Shown in pieces: positions 8,254-17,567 of a stretch of 64,000 bases of DNA. Under the pieces are notes generated by a model. That model did not search any database and had not been told where the DNA came from. It saw only the letters and a list, made by a program, of their open reading frames with translations. The translations under genes were made by a program, and so were the position numbers. The stretch spans positions 558,001-622,000 of the forward strand of contig NZ_JAVDPW010000003.1 in NCBI RefSeq assembly GCF_031453975.1. Reading direction: 5' to 3'. This DNA comes from Inquilinus ginsengisoli_A (GTDB lineage: Bacteria > Pseudomonadota > Alphaproteobacteria > DSM-16000 > Inquilinaceae). Each line of letters begins with the position of its first letter. Position 1 is the first letter of the stretch.

Positions 8254-11200
8254 ATGAGTAAGGCGGCGGGACACCCGAGGACAACAGCGTTCGGCATCGC
8301 CCTGTTTGTGTTGGCCGGGGCATGGGCGTCGCCGGCGCAGGCCGATGAGAGACCGTCCCTGATCACCTTCGGCCGGGATGCGCCCACCCGGGAAGGCGAT
8401 TTCTACCGCGAGCAGACGATCTATGTCAGCGTGCCGGAGAGCTCGACCGAGCGGCTGTGGATCAATGTGTTCGATCCCGGGATCGGTCCGGAATTCGACC
8501 AGACGATGGGACCGGCCGGGGCGAACCGGACCCGCTATGCGGTGTTCGGCGGCACCGGTGCGTTCTGGGTTCCCCCGTTGGTTCCCGCCGTTCCGTCACC
8601 CGAACAGTCGGCTGCGGGCACACTGATCGCTGAGAAGACCTTTGGAGCGGAGCCGGAGGCGATCGGCCAGTGGCGGAATGTGGCTGTCGTCGATCCGCGC
8701 CAGGGCGAAGCCGTGGACGGGCGGCGGATCTTCCGCCTGCTGGTGCAGGGGCTCGAAGGGGCCGCCGGCAATGTCTACGACGTCGCGGTCAGCGCCCGTG
8801 AAACCCGGCAGGTGGCGCCCGAGGGGCTGGAGATCTTCGCGTACCGGCCGGTCGTCCGCGTCCCCGATCAGAAGACCTTCGCGCAGCTGCGGTTCCGCCC
8901 GCCGGCAGGGACCGACCGGCTGGTGGTCCACGGTTTCGATCTGGCCCACGGGACCCTGCAGCTGACGACCCCTTTCTCGTCGTTTCCGCTCAAGGCGTCC
9001 GGCCAGGACGAGTGGACGACGACCGAGGTCTCTCCCGTCCCGGGCACGCCGGGGGCGGTGGCCGCTCTCGATTTCGGCCGCGGCGTGGAGATGCCGAACG
9101 ACGCCACCTTCATGATCGCCGATGCCGCGGGCGCGGCGGTGCGGTTCGAGCTTCCGGTGAAGCTGTGGCCGGCCCTCGTCCGCCCGAAGCCGGCGGTCGA
9201 CCGGGTCGATCTCGCGGCCTGCGGGTCGGTCTCGTTCGATGCCGGCAGGTCGGTCGATCCGAAGGGGGGCCCGCTGGCCTACCGCTGGGACTTCGGCGAC
9301 GGCGCCACCGCCGACGGTCCGCTGGTCCGCCACGACTATGCGGCGCCGGGCCGGTACCAGGCCCGTCTCGAGGTGCTCGGCTCCTCCGCCAGGATCGGCG
9401 ACGGGGCCGCAACCGATGTGCCGGTCGACGTGCAGGTGCCGCCGGAAGCCCGCATCGCGTCCCTCGCATCCGCAGCGACGGGCGCCGAGGTCGCGTTCGA
9501 CGGCAGCGGGTCGGTGGCTGGCAGGCTGCCGATCCGGCGCCTGACCTGGCACTTCAACGACGGAGCCACGCTCGCCGGCGCCAAGGTCACCCGGCGCTTC
9601 GACAAGCCGGGCCGGTATCTCGCCAGCCTGACGGTCGATGACGGCTCCCGCGAGCCTTGCGGCGCCGACACCGCGGAGGCCTCGATCGTCGTCAACACGA
9701 CGCCGGTCGCCGTCGCCGGCCCCGGCCGCCGCGCCGCGGTGGGCGAAAGCATCGCCTTCGACGGCCGCCGGTCCTTCGATCCCGACGGCCGGATCACCGC
9801 CTATGCCTGGGATTTCGGCGACGGCACGGGCAGCACGGCCGCCGAGCCGCCCCATGCCTATGACAAGCCCGGCACCTACACCGTCGCGTTGGCCGTCACC
9901 GACGATGCCGGCCTGCCCAACTCGACGGCATCGGCCACGGCCACGATCCTGGTCAACGCTCCGCCGCTGGCCGTTGCCGGCCTCGACCGGGCCGCCGCCA
10001 TCGGCGAGCCGCTGGTGTTCGACGGCTCGGCCTCCAGCGACCCGGATGGCCGCCTTGTCGCCTGGGACTGGGATTTCGGGGACGGGCGCAAGGGCACCGG
10101 GGCGCAGACGACCTACGCCTTCAGCCAGCCCGGCCTCTATCGGGTCAAGCTGACCGTGCGGGACGATTCCGGCACCGATTCGGCGACCAATGAAAGCACG
10201 CTCAGCGTGCGGGTGAACGCACCGCCGGTCGCGCTGGCCGGCGCCGATCAGCTGGTCACCGCCAGCGCCGTGACCTTCGACGGCACGGCCTCCACCGATG
10301 CAGACGATGCGATCGCGGACTACGCCTGGGATTTCGGCGACGGCAGCACCGGCAGCGGGCCCCGGCCGACCCATGTCTATGAGACCCATGGCCGATATCA
10401 GGTCCGCCTGACGGTGACCGACCGGTCGGGAACCAAGCTGAACGCGGCGGCCGACAGCCTGACCGTGGTGGTCAATGCCCGGCCGGTCGCCGACCCCGGG
10501 CCCGACCGGATCGTCGCCCCCGGCGAAAAGGTGGTGTTCGACGGCAGCCGCTCGCTCGACCAGGACGGCGACATCACCGACTACCGCTGGGATTTCCGCG
10601 ATGGCAGCGTGGCGAAGGGCCGGGTCGTGTCGCACAGCTTCGCCCGGCCGGGGATCTATGACGTCAGGCTGGCGGTGGCCGACGACAGCGGCGATGCCGA
10701 CGCCGTCGACTACAAGGAGGCCCGGATCACCGTCAACGCCGCGCCGGTCGCCGACCCGGGCGCCGACCGCATCGCCGCGCCGGGCGACGTGATCCGGCTG
10801 AGCGCCGCGAACTCCTACGATCCGGACGGCAAGATCGTCAGCTATCGCTGGGATTTCAGCGACAGCGGCAAACCCGTGTCCACCGCGCAGGTCGAGCGGA
10901 CCTTCACCGAGCCCGGGCTCTACACCGCCCGCCTCACCGTGGCCGACGACAGCGGCGCGTCGAACGGCTTCGAGTCCCGCGAGGTCGAGATCGCGATCAA
11001 CCACGCGCCGGTTGCCGACCCCGGCGACGATGGGGTGACCGAAAGCCTGGTCGTGTCCTTCGACGGCACCGCCTCGGTCGATCCGGACGGGGATGCCTTG
11101 ACCTATCGCTGGGATTTCGGCGACGGGGCCTCCGCCACCGGCGCGACGGTGCAGCACACCTATGCGGGCGGGGGCACCTATCCGATCATTCTCGTCATCG

Positions 11201-13137
11201 ATGACGGCAAGGGCTTGCGGAACTCGGTCGACCAAGCCGCCAGATCCCTGGTCATCCACAAGCCGCCGATCGCGAATGCCGGCGGCAACCGCGAGGTCTG
11301 CACCGGCGACGTGATCACCTTCGACGGATCGAAATCCGTCGATCCGCAGGGCGGCGCGCTACGCTACACCTGGGACTTCGGCGACGGGACCAGCTCCGGC
11401 ATCGTCAACCCGACCAAGACCTATCGCAGCGAGGGGGTCTACCCGGTCACCCTGTCGGTGAAGGACAGCGCCAACCTGTCGAACAGCGACGGTGTCGACC
11501 GGGTGTCGGTCAAGGTCGATCAGGGCCCCTATGCCGATGCCGGCCCGGACATCGAAGCCTGCGCGATGTCGCCGATCGACTTCGACGCCTCGCGCTCCTT
11601 CGATCCGAACGGGACGATCAAGCGCTACGACTGGGATTTCGGCGACGGCAAGTCGGCGATCGGCGAGAAGCCGAACCATCTCTACGAACGGCCCGGCGAC
11701 TACCGGGTGTTCCTGAAGATCGAAGGCCAGCGCTTCGGCAAATGCGATCCGCACTCCACCGACGAGATGTCGGTCCGGATCCTGCAGGGGCCGGTCGTCA
11801 AGATCGTCGCCCGGGCGGCGGCGGCGCTCGGCGACGTCACCTTCGACGGATCCGGCTCCGCCATGCCGGGCGGCAGGATTACCGGCTGGAGCTGGGATTT
11901 CGGCGATGGCAAGACCGCCGAAGGTGCGGTCGTCACGCACCGCTTCACCGAACCCGGCCGGAAGAAGGTCACCCTGGCCGTGACCAGCGATTCATCCTCG
12001 CCCACCTGCCAGCGGGTGGCCGGCACGCATGTCGTGGACATCAACGCGCCGCCCGTCGCCGTGATCACGGCGCCCGAGAGCATTTCCCAGGGTGAGGAGT
12101 TGCTGCTCGACGCCGGCCGATCGCATGATCCGGACGGGGCGATCGCCGCCTACAGCTGGGACTTCGGGGACGGCGAGACGGCGACCGGGGTCCGGGTCAA
12201 CCATCGCTTCGGCGCTGCCGGCGCCCGCAAGCTGCGCCTGACGGTCGCCGACGAGGCCGGTGTGGAGAACTCCTCCGCGACGATCGAGCAGATGCTGATC
12301 GTGCGCCCGCCGCCCACGCCGGAGATCGACCTGCCGGCGGCGGCCTGCACCGGTGAGGATGTTCGTCTCGTCGTCGACGCCGCGGCGAAGCCGGCGGGCG
12401 GCGGCTGGCGTGACGCGGGTGAGACGAACGGGCCCCACAGCTTCGTCAGGCGGTTCGAGCACCCGGGCCGCTACGACGTGACGGTCATTCCCGATGATGG
12501 CCATGCCCTGGCCGTCAGCCGTCGGCCGCAGACCCGAATCCTGCACGTGAACCGGCCGCCGGTGCCGGTGCCGGGCCCGCAGCGCCTGGTCTGCCCGATG
12601 ACCGAGGTCGTCTTCGACGGCACGTCGTCCTACGACGATGACGGCCAGATCATCCGCTATCGGTGGGATTTCGGCGATGGCGAGAGCGCCCAGGACGCGA
12701 AGGCCACCCATGTCTTTGCGCGGCCCGGGACCTACGATGTCGTGCTGACCGTCACCGACGATACGGAGTCGAGCTGCGCTGCCGCCAGCCGGTCGACGCG
12801 GGTGGTGGTCAATGCGCCGCCGGTCGCCGATGCCGGCCCGCCCTTCGAGGCCTTCGTCGGCGGCGCGGCGGATGCCGTGCTGCTGGACGGCACGGGGTCC
12901 AGCGACCCCGATGGCGGTGCCTTGACGCAGGTGTGGCGGCTCGGCGACGGCACGGTCGAGACCGGTGAGCGCGTCCGCCACCTGTTCCGGCGGACCGGCG
13001 AGATCCCGGTGGCGCTCACGGTCACCGACAGCTCGGGTCTTCCCTGCGGCGTGGCGACCGACGACACCGTCGCGACGGTCCGCCGGCGGTCGCCGCTGCA
13101 GGGGACCGAGACGCCCGCGCCCGGATTCAAGGAGTGA
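8254..13137 (+). CDS. Giant secreted protein with about 15 PKD domains
   Basis: This 1,627-residue protein has a signal peptide (residues 1-30, ending SPAQA), a non-repetitive beta-rich N-terminal region (about 31-305) and then tandem PKD domains to near the C-terminus. I count 15 units by their core: ten have a perfect WDFGDG, four have variants (WHFNDG, WDFRDG, WDFSDS, WRLGDG), and one near residue 1385 has lost the core (GWRDAGETNG). Units are about 85-90 residues and most are joined by VNAPPVA-like linkers. PKD domains usually space or display binding modules or bind polysaccharide or protein. No catalytic module, LPxTG or TM anchor is seen. It starts 35 bp after the FecR gene and its stop overlaps the cyclase start. 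It may be the extracytoplasmic ligand-binding partner of the cyclase, which is an inference. Confidence 0.85.
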   Translation: MSKAAGHPRTTAFGIALFVLAGAWASPAQADERPSLITFGRDAPTREGDFYREQTIYVSVPESSTERLWINVFDPGIGPEFDQTMGPAGANRTRYAVFGGTGAFWVPPLVPAVPSPEQSAAGTLIAEKTFGAEPEAIGQWRNVAVVDPRQGEAVDGRRIFRLLVQGLEGAAGNVYDVAVSARETRQVAPEGLEIFAYRPVVRVPDQKTFAQLRFRPPAGTDRLVVHGFDLAHGTLQLTTPFSSFPLKASGQDEWTTTEVSPVPGTPGAVAALDFGRGVEMPNDATFMIADAAGAAVRFELPVKLWPALVRPKPAVDRVDLAACGSVSFDAGRSVDPKGGPLAYRWDFGDGATADGPLVRHDYAAPGRYQARLEVLGSSARIGDGAATDVPVDVQVPPEARIASLASAATGAEVAFDGSGSVAGRLPIRRLTWHFNDGATLAGAKVTRRFDKPGRYLASLTVDDGSREPCGADTAEASIVVNTTPVAVAGPGRRAAVGESIAFDGRRSFDPDGRITAYAWDFGDGTGSTAAEPPHAYDKPGTYTVALAVTDDAGLPNSTASATATILVNAPPLAVAGLDRAAAIGEPLVFDGSASSDPDGRLVAWDWDFGDGRKGTGAQTTYAFSQPGLYRVKLTVRDDSGTDSATNESTLSVRVNAPPVALAGADQLVTASAVTFDGTASTDADDAIADYAWDFGDGSTGSGPRPTHVYETHGRYQVRLTVTDRSGTKLNAAADSLTVVVNARPVADPGPDRIVAPGEKVVFDGSRSLDQDGDITDYRWDFRDGSVAKGRVVSHSFARPGIYDVRLAVADDSGDADAVDYKEARITVNAAPVADPGADRIAAPGDVIRLSAANSYDPDGKIVSYRWDFSDSGKPVSTAQVERTFTEPGLYTARLTVADDSGASNGFESREVEIAINHAPVADPGDDGVTESLVVSFDGTASVDPDGDALTYRWDFGDGASATGATVQHTYAGGGTYPIILVIDDGKGLRNSVDQAARSLVIHKPPIANAGGNREVCTGDVITFDGSKSVDPQGGALRYTWDFGDGTSSGIVNPTKTYRSEGVYPVTLSVKDSANLSNSDGVDRVSVKVDQGPYADAGPDIEACAMSPIDFDASRSFDPNGTIKRYDWDFGDGKSAIGEKPNHLYERPGDYRVFLKIEGQRFGKCDPHSTDEMSVRILQGPVVKIVARAAAALGDVTFDGSGSAMPGGRITGWSWDFGDGKTAEGAVVTHRFTEPGRKKVTLAVTSDSSSPTCQRVAGTHVVDINAPPVAVITAPESISQGEELLLDAGRSHDPDGAIAAYSWDFGDGETATGVRVNHRFGAAGARKLRLTVADEAGVENSSATIEQMLIVRPPPTPEIDLPAAACTGEDVRLVVDAAAKPAGGGWRDAGETNGPHSFVRRFEHPGRYDVTVIPDDGHALAVSRRPQTRILHVNRPPVPVPGPQRLVCPMTEVVFDGTSSYDDDGQIIRYRWDFGDGESAQDAKATHVFARPGTYDVVLTVTDDTESSCAAASRSTRVVVNAPPVADAGPPFEAFVGGAADAVLLDGTGSSDPDGGALTQVWRLGDGTVETGERVRHLFRRTGEIPVALTVTDSSGLPCGVATDDTVATVRRRSPLQGTETPAPGFKE

Positions 13138-14912
13138 GCTCGCTGTCCTGGCTTCGGTCGCTGAGCCTTCGCCGCAAGCTGCTGCTGTTCTCGGCGCTGA
13201 TCGCGGCGCTGCCGCTGCTGTTCGCCGGGCAGTCGCTGATCCGGATCGCCCGCGACGAGATGAAGAGCTCGGCCAATGAGCGGCTGGTCACGACCGTCCG
13301 CGAGGTGGCCGGCCAGATCGACGACATCTATGAACGCGCCTGGCTGGCCCCCCTCCTGCTGATCCGCAGCGCCGTCGACAGCCAGCAGGCGAGCGTCGGC
13401 GAGAAGGTCGCCATCCTCACCCATGGCATTGCCCAGCTGCCGGATATCGTCGCCTTGCAGATCACCCTCGATGGCGGTCGTCTGCCGCTGGTGATCTCGC
13501 AGAACCGGTTCAGCACGACGCTCACGGAAGCGAGCATCCAGCCTTTGAACGTGCTGCGCGTGCCGCCGGAGGTGATCCTGGCCGAGGTGCCGGATGCGGA
13601 GACGGCGGCGCGGGTCACCGCCGTCGATTACGAGCCGAAGACCGATTCCTGGCTCGCGACCGTGGTCCTCCCGCTCGACAGCAGGTTCAGCGGCGCGCGC
13701 GCGGTGCTCTCGGCGCGGATCGATCTCCGCCGCATCCGGGACTTCATCGCCAGCCAGCCGTTCCGCCAGGTCGGCACGATCACCACGATCGACGCGCAGG
13801 GGCGGAAGCTGTTCGACCCGGAGCTGGACGAGACCGGCGGCGTCAAACAGTTGAGCCGGCGCGAGATCGTGAGCAAGGCCCTCGCCGCGCGTGCGGGCGA
13901 TCAGGCCCGCGCCATCAGCGTCGACACCTATTCGCGACCGGACGGCACCGCGATGCTCGGCACCTTCGCCTTTGCCCGCAGCTTCGATTGGACCGTGATC
14001 GTCGAGCAGAAGGAGGGCGATGCGTATTACGCGGCCGACGTCATGTTCGAGAGCCTTGTTTATTGGGTGATCGGCGGGCTCGCCGTCGCCGTGCTGGGGG
14101 CGGCGGTGTTTGCCCATCGCATCAGCCGCCCGATCCTCTCGATCGGGGAGACGGCGAACGAGGTGGCCAAGGGAAACTACCGGGTCCAGGTCCGGAATGT
14201 GCGCTCCAGGGACGAGATCGGTGAGCTGGCGAAGCGCATGAACAACATGATCGTGCAGATCAACGAACGCTTCGAGCTGGCGAAGTTCGTGTCCCACGGC
14301 ACGATGGATGCCATCCAGCAATCGGACGAACGCGGCGTTCGCCTGGGCGGAAGCCGCTGTGAGGTCGCGATCCTCTTCGCCGACATTCGCGGCTATACGG
14401 CCTTCGCCGAAAGGCGCGACCCGGAGACGGTGGTCGAAACGCTGAACTTCTATCTCGCGGCGCAGGCCGACCTGGTGGCGGCCCACAATGGCGACATCGA
14501 CAAATTCGTCGGAGACCAGGTCATGGCCGTGTTTCAGGGCCCGACCATGGCCGCCGACGCCCTGCACTGCGCCGCGGCCATGCAGACGCACATGGCCGAT
14601 GCCTCGGCTGCCAGCCCCGACCGGGATCTTGCGATCGGCATCGGCATCGATATGGGCGAGGTGGTGATGGGCGCGATCGGCGCCCGGGATCGCATGGACT
14701 TCACCGTGTTGGGGGATCACGTCAACATTGCCGCCCGCCTGTGCTCCGCCGCCAAGCCGGGGCAGACGCTCGCGACCGTCGCCGTGGTCGAGGCCGCGAC
14801 GGACCTGGACCCGCCGCTCGCATTCCACGCGCTCGACCCGATCGCCCTCAAGGGCAAGAGCGCACCGCTCAGCGTCTATGACATCCAGCCGGCGAGCCGC
14901 GCGGTTGCTTGA
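13134..14912 (+). CDS. Membrane-bound class III adenylate/guanylate cyclase with sensor and HAMP domains
   Basis: The 592-residue product has a TM helix at about 15-33 and a periplasmic sensor region of about 270 residues, probably dCache-like. A second TM helix (about 307-328, YWVIGGLAVAVLGAAVF) is followed by a HAMP domain (about 328-382) and a class III cyclase domain (about 409-580). Catalytic features are present: FADIRGY and DKFVGDQVMAVF supply the two metal-binding aspartates, and MDFTVLGDHVNIAARL the purine/transition-state region. The GTG start at 13134 overlaps the PKD gene stop as GTGA, so the two are translationally coupled. It should make cAMP or cGMP in response to an envelope signal, perhaps through the two exported partners. 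Confidence 0.88.
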   Translation: MSSLSWLRSLSLRRKLLLFSALIAALPLLFAGQSLIRIARDEMKSSANERLVTTVREVAGQIDDIYERAWLAPLLLIRSAVDSQQASVGEKVAILTHGIAQLPDIVALQITLDGGRLPLVISQNRFSTTLTEASIQPLNVLRVPPEVILAEVPDAETAARVTAVDYEPKTDSWLATVVLPLDSRFSGARAVLSARIDLRRIRDFIASQPFRQVGTITTIDAQGRKLFDPELDETGGVKQLSRREIVSKALAARAGDQARAISVDTYSRPDGTAMLGTFAFARSFDWTVIVEQKEGDAYYAADVMFESLVYWVIGGLAVAVLGAAVFAHRISRPILSIGETANEVAKGNYRVQVRNVRSRDEIGELAKRMNNMIVQINERFELAKFVSHGTMDAIQQSDERGVRLGGSRCEVAILFADIRGYTAFAERRDPETVVETLNFYLAAQADLVAAHNGDIDKFVGDQVMAVFQGPTMAADALHCAAAMQTHMADASAASPDRDLAIGIGIDMGEVVMGAIGARDRMDFTVLGDHVNIAARLCSAAKPGQTLATVAVVEAATDLDPPLAFHALDPIALKGKSAPLSVYDIQPASRAVA

Positions 14913-15265
14913 AGCGACCGGGACCCTGCAGCCTGAGCCGGTCTCGGTCGCGTGCCCGCCGCTCTGTTCTCACCGGGCCCGGTCAGGGGCTGAGTGATCT
15001 GCTCGAAACCCACCTGACCGCTGACCGCGTGCTGTTCGATTTGCGCCCGTGGATCATCACCGCACATGGGGCGAACAGCCAGCAAACGGGCACTCTACGG
15101 CGCCTGCGGTTGCGTCTGCTTTCGGAAGCCGAGTGCGATGGCGGGGCAGGCCAGCATGGAGCGGGGAAACTCCGGTGCATTGAACGGCGGCACGGCGGTC
15201 GGTCGAAGTGTTCGTCTTCGATCGCAACCACGACCGCCGCCGCCGATCAGCGGGGCTGGCTGCGT
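14913..15265. other. Gene-free gap, 353 bp
   Basis: No recognisable coding sequence. Short open frames here have arginine-rich, low-quality translations. One degenerate GTCTGCTTTCGGAAGC motif lies at about 15114-15131. Confidence 0.5.
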
Positions 15266-15708
15266 TCAGGTTTCCTTGTTGTCGGCGTCAGCCTTCAGGA
15301 TTTCCACACCGCGCCAGCCCCAATAGACGCGATGCTCGCGGATCAGGCCGTCCTCGATTTCCATCACCTCGAAGAAGTCCATTTGCTCGCTCTGGGGTGT
15401 GGCCCGGGGATACTCCCACACCAGCAGCCTGCCATCAGTGAAATAGCCCTTGCGGTGGAAGGTCCGCCGGCCAGGCTTCCGCGGGGCTGCCCTCTCGAGC
15501 AGCGCCTTGATCTGGGCTCGCCTCCGGTTTTGTTGCCGAGCAGGTACGCGACCAATGGGCTCTCCAGCACGGCATCCGGGACATACAGCGCGATCATCGC
15601 GTCGAGATCGTCCTCGGACCAGGCGCGGTCCCATTCCCGGTAGACGCGTTCCACGGCGCGCCCGAACTCGTCTGAGACAAGCTTCTGGCACAGATTCTCG
15701 CTCATCAT
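15266..15708 (-). pseudogene. SnoaL-like/NTF2-fold polyketide-cyclase-type protein, frameshifted
   Basis: Two adjacent frames together give one SnoaL-like protein of about 147 residues. The first starts at 15708 and covers MMSENLCQ through DLDAMIALYVPDAVLES to LLGNKTGG. The second continues with AQIKALLERAAPRKPGRR, YFTDGRLLVWEYPR and MDFFEVMEIEDGLIREHRV and stops at 15266. The switch is near 15522, where restoring a single missing base would join TGG to RAQIKALL without loss. An AAGGAG site precedes the start. Either the gene is a recent pseudogene or this is a one-base sequencing error. Members of the family act as small-molecule cyclases, isomerases or carrier-type proteins. Confidence 0.75.
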
Positions 15709-16183
15709 CGTCTCCTTGCCCTCTGGGCCCCTTCCTCTCAGCAGAATGGCGCTCGCGACGGGGCTGTTCCGAGCGCGGACTGCCTCATGGGCTATCCCGC
15801 AAGATCGGAACCGTTGGGTGGCGCTACTTCGGTGCGGTATCGTCATCGCAGTCGCGGGTGTGCTTGGCTTCCTCTTGCAGCAGCTCATGCGTTGATCGAT
15901 CGGCTGGCTTCGGGTGCGATCTGAGATCCGGGCTGAGCGAGACGGGCTGGATTCTGCGGGTTCGAGGGCGTCCGGTGTGGGGCCGCCGCGGCTATGGCCG
16001 GAAATGGCGTCCTCCGGCCTGGCGGAGTGCATAGCAACCCTCCAGCCTTGCCCTTTCCGAATGAAGATGCGCCAGGAGATTTAGCAGAGCTCACACAAGG
16101 TGCCTCCGCCGGGCTGGCCGATATGGACTGAGCTCCAAGGCGATGATGCGGCAACTGTTGCGGCACGAATTCTGCCGTCGGTA
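15709..16183. other. Gene-free gap, 475 bp
   Basis: No gene recognised. It contains an ATGGCCGGAAATGG stretch (about 15993-16006) that recurs near 42737, in another gene-free gap. Confidence 0.5.
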
Positions 16184-16753
16184 TCATTTTCTCAGCAGCG
16201 GATATCCATCGACGTAGATCCAGTCCGTCGGCTGGGCCGGAATGTGACAAGACTGACAATCCGCCGTGTAGTCGGTAGAGGTCGTCTTCAACGGACTGGC
16301 GACATCGAACCAGGACCAGCCCCAGCCGTCGCCCCACAGCTTATTGCCCGGAAAACTTCCTTTGCTGTCCTTTATCATGACGAACCAGCCTAATAGCTTG
16401 TTCGCGCGGCTAACCGTTCCGGTCGTCATCTCACCGCTCGCGGCGCTGTAGACCTCTTTGACCAGCACCGCGCCATCCGGGAAATGCCCGTCGCGACGAT
16501 AGGCTGCCGTGGAGCCAGGGGAAGCATACACACCGTGGAGTTCCTTCGCCCCCTGGCCCTCCTCGTCGGCCGCCACTGCCCAGGTCCCCATAAACTCATA
16601 GGAGGCACGGTAGTCGGCGGGAACATGAAGATTGCCCGCCGCATCAACGACCGCCCCAGCTTGTGGCCCTTCGGCCTCGGCGGCCACGACGGCGACGGCA
16701 CCGCAGGCCAAGCCGAGTAGAAGCAGGGCGGTTGCGCCCCTCGCAATCCTCAT
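16184..16753 (-). CDS. Exported cytochrome P460 family protein
   Basis: The 189-residue protein has a signal peptide (residues 1-25) and a P460 beta-fold (VPADYRASYEFMGTWAV, ELHGVYASPG, FPDGAVLVKEVYS, GWFVMIKDSKG). A C-type heme motif CQSCH is at residues 166-170, close to the C-terminus as expected for the family. Classical P460 proteins oxidise hydroxylamine, but many members lack the lysine crosslink and have no known role. The chosen ATG has GAGGTGAG upstream, while a longer frame from 16825 lacks a signal-peptide-like start. The gene is isolated among gene-free and decayed DNA. Confidence 0.82.
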   Translation of the reverse strand: MRIARGATALLLLGLACGAVAVVAAEAEGPQAGAVVDAAGNLHVPADYRASYEFMGTWAVAADEEGQGAKELHGVYASPGSTAAYRRDGHFPDGAVLVKEVYSAASGEMTTGTVSRANKLLGWFVMIKDSKGSFPGNKLWGDGWGWSWFDVASPLKTTSTDYTADCQSCHIPAQPTDWIYVDGYPLLRK

Positions 16754-17114
16754 GGTCTCACCTCTGTCTATTGGTCCTGTCACTGCGGCAGGTCGTTGGC
16801 CGGTCGTCACTTTCGGTCGCGCCATCTATCCGCAGGCTACCGCGGCACGGCGGCGCCAAGGTTCCGAATCGCGTGTCCATTCGTCCGGGATATCCGGTTG
16901 GCGGGATCCCTTCCGATCAGAGAACAGCCGTTGCTTCGCCGGGCTCGCGAGCAAGCCTCCGGGAGACAACTCGACTCGCGGTCTCGTGAAGTCGAAGAAA
17001 GCTCCCATCATGTGGGACAAGAACCCTGCCAGCCTGCCCAGCTGCGCTAATACGGCGTGTCAACACCGTTTGCGCTGGACGTTGATTCGTAGACGGCGCA
17101 TCGGTCGGGGATCG
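16754..17114. other. Gene-free stretch left of an ABC-exporter fragment
   Basis: Nothing recognisable in about 360 bp beyond the upstream region of the cytochrome P460 gene. Confidence 0.4.
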
Positions 17115-17267
17115 CACCGCCACGGTCCGACCGGCCGGCACGGTGAAGGACACGTCGCGCAGGATCGGCCGGCGCGGGTCGTAGGCGAAGGAGACGTGCT
17201 CGAAGACCAAGTCGCCGCGGCCGGGCGGCAGCGGCACCGCACCCGGCGCGTCCGTGACCTCGGGTCT
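17115..17267 (-). pseudogene. Fragment of an Atm1/HMT1-type ABC exporter
   Basis: About 50 codons on the minus strand read PEVTDAPGAVPLPPG followed by DLVFEHVSFAYDP, RPILRDVSFTVPAGRTVAV. This is the stretch linking the membrane domain to the nucleotide-binding domain of Atm1-like half-transporters, ending just before the Walker A motif. The frame then runs into unrelated sequence, and nothing of the transporter is seen on either side. It is an isolated relic, probably of a deletion or rearrangement. Confidence 0.7.
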
Positions 17268-17567
17268 TTCGGAGACGAAACGTCCTGGAACGCTGTGTCG
17301 ATCCGAAAGACTCGAGAACGGCCTGGCGCTATCGGCTAGAGGCGTCCGCTTTCGCGAGCCTGAAGCGACCTTCGCCCGGTAGAGGCTTCGCAACGCCCAG
17401 GACAGCGCACCATCCGCAGCCTACTTCTTCAACACAATTCGCAGGCAACGATCATCCGTTGACATCACATCTTTGGAATCAAGGCTCAATCAAACTTGGG
17501 TCGCGTCTCACGCCGGCCCTGTCGCTCCGGCGATGAACTCTTCGATGAAGCGGCGCCGCTCGTTCGT
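17268..17567. other. Gene-free gap between the ABC-exporter relic and the aminotransferase
   Basis: No gene or clear terminator is seen in these 300 bp. The aminotransferase frame stays open for 19 codons past its TAG, which I attribute to chance. Confidence 0.4.

Noticed and set aside
8596..11259. An 887-codon open frame antisense to the PKD gene
   Set aside because: Its translation is Arg/Gly/Ala/Asp-rich with no domain and mirrors the repeated PKD codons. The PKD frame on the + strand is clearly real.
12732..14828. A 698-codon open frame antisense to the cyclase gene
   Set aside because: His/Asp/Arg-rich translation without domains, while the cyclase motifs are on the + strand.
14983..15231. 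A minus-strand frame of about 82 codons in the gap after the cyclase gene
   Set aside because: An arginine/serine-rich translation with no family resemblance that I could support.
17508..17567. Readthrough of the aminotransferase TAG for 19 codons (TNERRRFIEEFIAG...)
   Set aside because: The protein already ends AAYAGW, as its relatives do. The short open extension is compatible with chance.
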